Origin: Trichoplax adhaerens | Taxonomy: Eukaryota; Placozoa; Uniplacotomia; Trichoplacea; Trichoplacidae | Direction: 5' to 3' | DNA length: 64,000 nt | Assembly: GCF_000150275.1 (NCBI RefSeq) | Contig: NW_002060952.1 | Span: forward strand, 332,482-396,481 | Part shown: piece by piece, positions 63,908 through 64,000 of the stretch | Layout of the letters: the number at the start of each line of letters is the position of its first letter | Position numbering within the stretch: the stretch's first letter is position 1 | Program-made: the position numbers and the translations under genes | Notes under the pieces: generated by a model | Told to the model about the DNA's origin: nothing | The model's database searches: none | The model's input: only the letters and a program-made list of their open reading frames with translations

Positions 63908-64000
63908 GTATCGTCAGAAATTCACTATACAATTGCTGTATTTTCGATATTTGGTGACGAACCGGCCACTAAAACATTACAGACTTCACTATTATATAAT

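Larger units (their letters stand above)
59173..64000. other. Gene-poor right end
   Basis: No supported gene apart from a possible first exon at 63872-63907. A tandem repeat lies at 61085-61575. The remaining forward and reverse ORFs (62185-62370, 63468-63662) are short, of AT-driven composition, and lack domains. Confidence 0.5.

Noticed and set aside
1-64000. CRISPR arrays, rRNA, tRNA, bacterial-type operons or riboswitches
   Set aside because: Repeats are eukaryotic-style tandem arrays without regular spacers, and I saw no B-box-like tRNA sequence or rRNA core. A tRNAscan or Infernal run would be decisive.

Overview
The window is eukaryotic nuclear DNA, AT-rich (roughly two thirds A+T by eye). 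It holds intron-rich protein genes with GT-AG splicing and mostly short introns (about 60-250 bp). The recognisable genes (FBXO21, strawberry notch, RNF25 and SEC14-like CRAL-TRIO/GOLD proteins) point to an animal. The modest intron sizes and high A+T would suit an early-branching animal such as a placozoan or sponge, but I cannot assign the lineage from sequence alone. Exon models below were built by hand from reading frame, splice sites and intron phase. All phases close for FBXO21, SBNO and RNF25 and for the second plus-strand SEC14-like gene.

Layout. 1-2.4 kb: an open fragment entering from the left edge, then decayed patches resembling a rhodopsin-class receptor. 2.4-6.5 kb (-): complete FBXO21, 14 exons, 585 aa. 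6.5-10.9 kb: non-coding, with a cluster of GTAC/TACAGTA palindromes, a diverged direct duplication, and a 213-bp foldback element inserted in one copy with a visible target-site duplication. 10.9-11.2 kb (-): small single-pass membrane protein. 12.6-21.1 kb (-): complete strawberry notch, 26 exons, 1362 aa. 21.1-24.4 kb: spacer with a 4 x 204-bp tandem repeat and more TACAGTAC palindromes. 24.4-27.9 kb (+): complete RNF25, 10 exons, 402 aa. 29.0-32.8 kb (-): SEC14-like gene A, with no convincing N-terminal exons. 39.4-40.9 kb (-): exons of an unidentified membrane protein, the last one interrupted by an in-frame TGA. 42.4-44.8 kb: array of about twelve ~200-bp repeats. 45.7-59.2 kb (+): two tandem SEC14-like genes, B and C. 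59.2-64 kb: repeats and no clear gene.

How the genes relate. FBXO21 and RNF25 are ubiquitin-ligase components and SBNO is a nuclear helicase-like transcription regulator; nothing suggests a shared operon-like role. The three SEC14-like genes are paralogs with near-identical exon lengths and phases (one inverted relative to the other two), so this end of the window is an expanding lipid-transfer gene cluster. Its B/C junction is the most unusual structure: B loses its last GOLD exons exactly where C begins, and an in-frame B-C splice is possible.
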